Shown: positions 62,044 through 64,000 of the stretch, piece after piece
Numbering within the stretch: the stretch's first letter is position 1
Layout of the letters: each line of letters starts with the position of its first letter
Assembly (NCBI RefSeq): GCF_016724845.1
Contig: NZ_CP068082.1
Span: 1,984,001-2,048,000 of the forward strand
Direction of reading: 5' to 3'
Source: Sphingobacterium spiritivorum
Lineage (GTDB): Bacteria > Bacteroidota > Bacteroidia > Sphingobacteriales > Sphingobacteriaceae
Length of the DNA: 64,000 bases
The notes under the pieces: model-generated
Seen by the model: the letters and a program-made list of their open reading frames with translations, nothing else
The model's database searches: none
What the model was told of the DNA's origin: nothing
Made by a program: the position numbers and the translations under genes

Positions 62044-62772
62044 TTAACAAAGTATTCGCCCAAAATGAACTAAACCGATAACCGACCCGGTGAAAATAAA
62101 GCTGTCATAGCGGTCCAGGATACCTCCATGTCCCGGAATCAGCCTGCTGTAATCTTTTGCTGCACAAAGTCGCTTATACCAGGATGCCAGAGCATCTCCT
62201 GCAAAAGCACAGATGCAGATCAATAGCGGTAAAATCAGGCCAAACCCATCAACGGTCTGTGCATGATCAATAATAAGCAGGCCTGTTGTATAGCCTGCAA
62301 TGCTCCCTCCAACTGTGCCTGCAGTAGTTTTGTTCGGGCTGATATTCGGTAATATCTTTCTTTTACCAAACAACTGACCGAAGAGCTGCGAGAAGCCGTC
62401 AAACGTAAAAATAATGGTATAGATATACAGCAACACTTCAGGAGTACTGCTGACAATAAACCTATAAAAGCCTATAGTAATACCGATATAAATAAGGATT
62501 GATACAGCGCCGAAAATTACACCCCGGTTTGAGCACATGCCCACCATAAGAAGCTCCACAAATCCGGCAAAGATGAGTCCCGATGCCAGATAAATCATCA
62601 GCCCGGCCTGAATGCACCCGGCTGTAATAAGGACGATCAGTAAATAAAGAATATACTTAATCCACCGGGATCTTTTCTGCTCCGGATTGCTGTTTTTATT
62701 TAGTATTACAGTAAGCAGGGCACCAATCCCGAAAAATAAAATAACTATATAGATCAGGTTCAAAAACATCAT
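62044..62772 (-). CDS. Phosphatidate cytidylyltransferase (CdsA family)
   Basis: Inner-membrane enzyme of 242 residues that activates phosphatidate or a similar lipid phosphate with CTP to a CDP-lipid. The signature at ~196-223 (ASWYKRLCAAKDYSRLIPGH then GGILDRYDS) is complete, and the upstream block FDGFSQLFGQLFGKRKILPN with ISPNKTTAGTVGG also fits. The start ATG at 62772 overlaps the stop of the preceding phosphatidyltransferase gene as ATGA; a much longer in-frame extension is an antisense/shadow effect of that gene. Whether this is the main CdsA of the cell or a pathway-specific copy is unknown. Confidence 0.93.
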   Translation of the reverse strand: MMFLNLIYIVILFFGIGALLTVILNKNSNPEQKRSRWIKYILYLLIVLITAGCIQAGLMIYLASGLIFAGFVELLMVGMCSNRGVIFGAVSILIYIGITIGFYRFIVSSTPEVLLYIYTIIFTFDGFSQLFGQLFGKRKILPNISPNKTTAGTVGGSIAGYTTGLLIIDHAQTVDGFGLILPLLICICAFAGDALASWYKRLCAAKDYSRLIPGHGGILDRYDSFIFTGSVIGLVHFGRILC

Positions 62773-63350
62773 TTCTTTGATTTGTTCCACACGAATAAAC
62801 TGCTTTTCACATTCGACCGGAGTTCGGGCAGGATTGATACTAAAAGTAATTCTTCCATATAGGCCAGAAAGCTGATGACCAGCATAATATAAAAGTAAAT
62901 CGTACTTACTCCGAATATGAAAAATGTGAATATAAAGACACCCTGCACATATCCCGTTACTTTGTAGGACCAGAGGTGAAAACTCGGAAATCTGCGGAAA
63001 CGGATCAAACTCACTAACTGAGGTAGCAGCCACATCCCGATCAGCAGACTGAATTCTATCCTATGCTCCATAACAAAAGATCTCTCCAGCACAATCATTC
63101 CCGCAAAAGCCATAATATAGGTGCCGATATCGGCCAGAGAATCGAGTCTTGCACCCAATTCCGTTTGTAAGTGAAATAAACGGGCAATAAGCCCATCCAG
63201 GATATCCGTTATCAGATTGACAGACAGAAGTGTAATAAAAAGCGGTTTGTCTCCTACACATATTGCATAGATAATAAAAGGCAAAGCCAGTATTCGGTAT
63301 ATGGATAAGGCATTGGGCACATTCCATATGTTTTCTTTTTTAGTATCCAT
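62769..63350 (-). CDS. CDP-alcohol phosphatidyltransferase
   Basis: Inner-membrane enzyme of 193 residues that joins an alcohol head group to a CDP-activated lipid. The catalytic motif is complete: D49-x2-D52-G53-x2-A56-R57-x8-G66-x3-D70-x3-D74, in ITDILDGLIARLFHLQTELG. Six hydrophobic segments are expected. The head group (glycerol-3-phosphate, serine, inositol or other) cannot be read. It starts 2 bases after the HMG-CoA reductase gene and overlaps the CdsA gene, so it is part of one translation-coupled operon. Confidence 0.92.
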   Translation of the reverse strand: MDTKKENIWNVPNALSIYRILALPFIIYAICVGDKPLFITLLSVNLITDILDGLIARLFHLQTELGARLDSLADIGTYIMAFAGMIVLERSFVMEHRIEFSLLIGMWLLPQLVSLIRFRRFPSFHLWSYKVTGYVQGVFIFTFFIFGVSTIYFYIMLVISFLAYMEELLLVSILPELRSNVKSSLFVWNKSKK

Positions 63351-63352
63351 AG

Positions 63353-64000
63353 CTATACAGATTTCTTACGTCCGAATTTCTGGTGAGCACTTGTAAAATG
63401 CCCTGCAGATAACGCTGCTGCGATAGAGAGTTCGCCAGCCAGCACAAGACCACCACATATTTCAGCAAATTTTCTGGCCTGGCCTGCTCCATAGCAATCC
63501 ATCATTTCCAGACACTCCCGCTGTGTGGACAGATGAGTTCCTCCACCAACTGTTCCAACCATCAGATTAGGTAAAGTCACACTTGCGTACAAGGAACCAT
63601 CCTTATTAAGCTCCATACGTGTTATACCAGTCGCTGCTTCTGCCACGCAGGCAACGTCCTGTCCGGTTGCCAGAAACAAAGCCGCCAACCCATTCGCATA
63701 GTGTCCGTGCGCTCCTATAGCACCACTCTGAATAATACCCATTGTTGAGGAGCGCCAGTATTCTGCCATAAGTTCAGGTGAGGTTTTCAATACCTGCCGG
63801 ACAATAGTCTCCGGAAGCACAATTTCCGCAGTTACCTTTTTGCCGCGGACATTTGTAAAAGATAGAGCAGTTGCTTTTTTATCACCGGAATAATTACCTT
63901 CTACAAACCAGAGCTTAGGCTTTACAGGACTGTGTGATACCAGATACTGGCATATGGCATCTGTACATATCGTGACCATATTCTGCCCTGCCGCATCTCC
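63353..64000 (-). CDS. Hydroxymethylglutaryl-CoA reductase, 5' part beyond the window
   Basis: C-terminal part of HMG-CoA reductase, which makes mevalonate from HMG-CoA. The frame runs to the window edge with GDAAGQNMVTICTDA, the cofactor-binding block; further marks are GNYSGDKKATALSF (catalytic Lys), GAHGHYANGLAALFLATGQD, VACVAEAATGI, and LMVGTVGGGTHLSTQ, with a late His in SAGHFTSAHQKFG. The ATG at 63979 is internal. It heads an operon with a phosphatidyltransferase, CdsA and a lipid-alcohol kinase. It may serve the mevalonate pathway or a special isoprenoid lipid; the rest of the pathway is not visible. Confidence 0.9.
   Translation of the reverse strand, partial: GDAAGQNMVTICTDAICQYLVSHSPVKPKLWFVEGNYSGDKKATALSFTNVRGKKVTAEIVLPETIVRQVLKTSPELMAEYWRSSTMGIIQSGAIGAHGHYANGLAALFLATGQDVACVAEAATGITRMELNKDGSLYASVTLPNLMVGTVGGGTHLSTQRECLEMMDCYGAGQARKFAEICGGLVLAGELSIAAALSAGHFTSAHQKFGRKKSV

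Noticed and set aside
62773..63033. N-terminal extension of the CdsA frame
   Set aside because: The extension overlaps the phosphatidyltransferase gene; the ATG at 62772 gives a normal CdsA N-terminus and an ATGA junction.
61361..64000. Operon read as an archaeal-type ether-lipid pathway
   Set aside because: CdsA and the phosphatidyltransferase have ordinary bacterial motifs, and no glycerol-1-phosphate dehydrogenase or geranylgeranyl transferase is in view; kept only as a broader lipid hypothesis.

Overview
The window is a stretch of chromosome from a member of the Bacteroidota, most likely Sphingobacteriaceae (Sphingobacterium or a close relative). Supporting signs are a SusC/SusD pair, several TonB-dependent or CarboxypepD_reg/beta-barrel outer-membrane proteins, PafA alkaline phosphatase, a PadR-PspC pair, many lipoproteins, almost no Shine-Dalgarno sequences, and many promoters with the Bacteroidota -7 element TAnnTTTG. 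No rRNA, tRNA, insertion sequence, prophage or CRISPR array was seen. The genus is inferred from general gene resemblance, not from a search.

Layout. 1-2099: 3' part of a C39-peptidase ABC exporter, cut by the window edge. 2305-13505: a polysaccharide-utilisation-type locus with an AraC regulator, SusC, SusD, an arylsulfotransferase-like lipoprotein in the slot of a surface glycan-binding protein, a GH130 mannosyl-glucose phosphorylase, a 35-codon signal-peptide stub and a sodium/solute symporter. 13502-16489 (minus): M19 dipeptidase and a serine hydrolase carrying the remnant of a GH3 C-terminal domain. 16678-23280: exonuclease VII (xseA-xseB), uvrA, PafA and an Rrf2 regulator. 23439-31647: outer-membrane barrel proteins, murF, an SMP-30-like propeller and a LOG-family enzyme. 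32187-36327: a six-gene run of secreted proteins made up of a thioredoxin/DUF1573 lipoprotein, a peritrophin-A-like chitin-binding protein and four tandem paralogues of one unknown family. 36403-48251: another barrel protein, PspC/PadR, VanZ plus a tiny lipoprotein, ComF, rlmN, a metzincin-crystallin lipoprotein, a DUF4349 lipoprotein, an LLM oxidoreductase and miaE. 48381-52995: mprF with a VirJ/AcvB-type hydrolase, and a divergent glycosyltransferase. 53055-57470: galM-GH2 operon, YiaA/B-type membrane protein and YdeI-type protein. 57583-61202: a ZnuD-like TonB receptor and a divergent lipoprotein sharing one palindromic operator. 61361-64000 (minus): HMG-CoA reductase (partial), CDP-alcohol phosphatidyltransferase, CdsA and a polyprenol/diacylglycerol kinase, very tightly packed.

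The most interesting stretches are the 31.6-36.4 kb run, where an animal-type chitin-binding fold sits beside a recently amplified secreted family; the last operon, which would encode kinase, CDP activation and head-group transfer together with the mevalonate-forming enzyme; and the operator at 60035-60055, whose two half-sites each overlap the -33 box of a divergent promoter. All functions come from reading motifs and family resemblance by eye; no database search was run.
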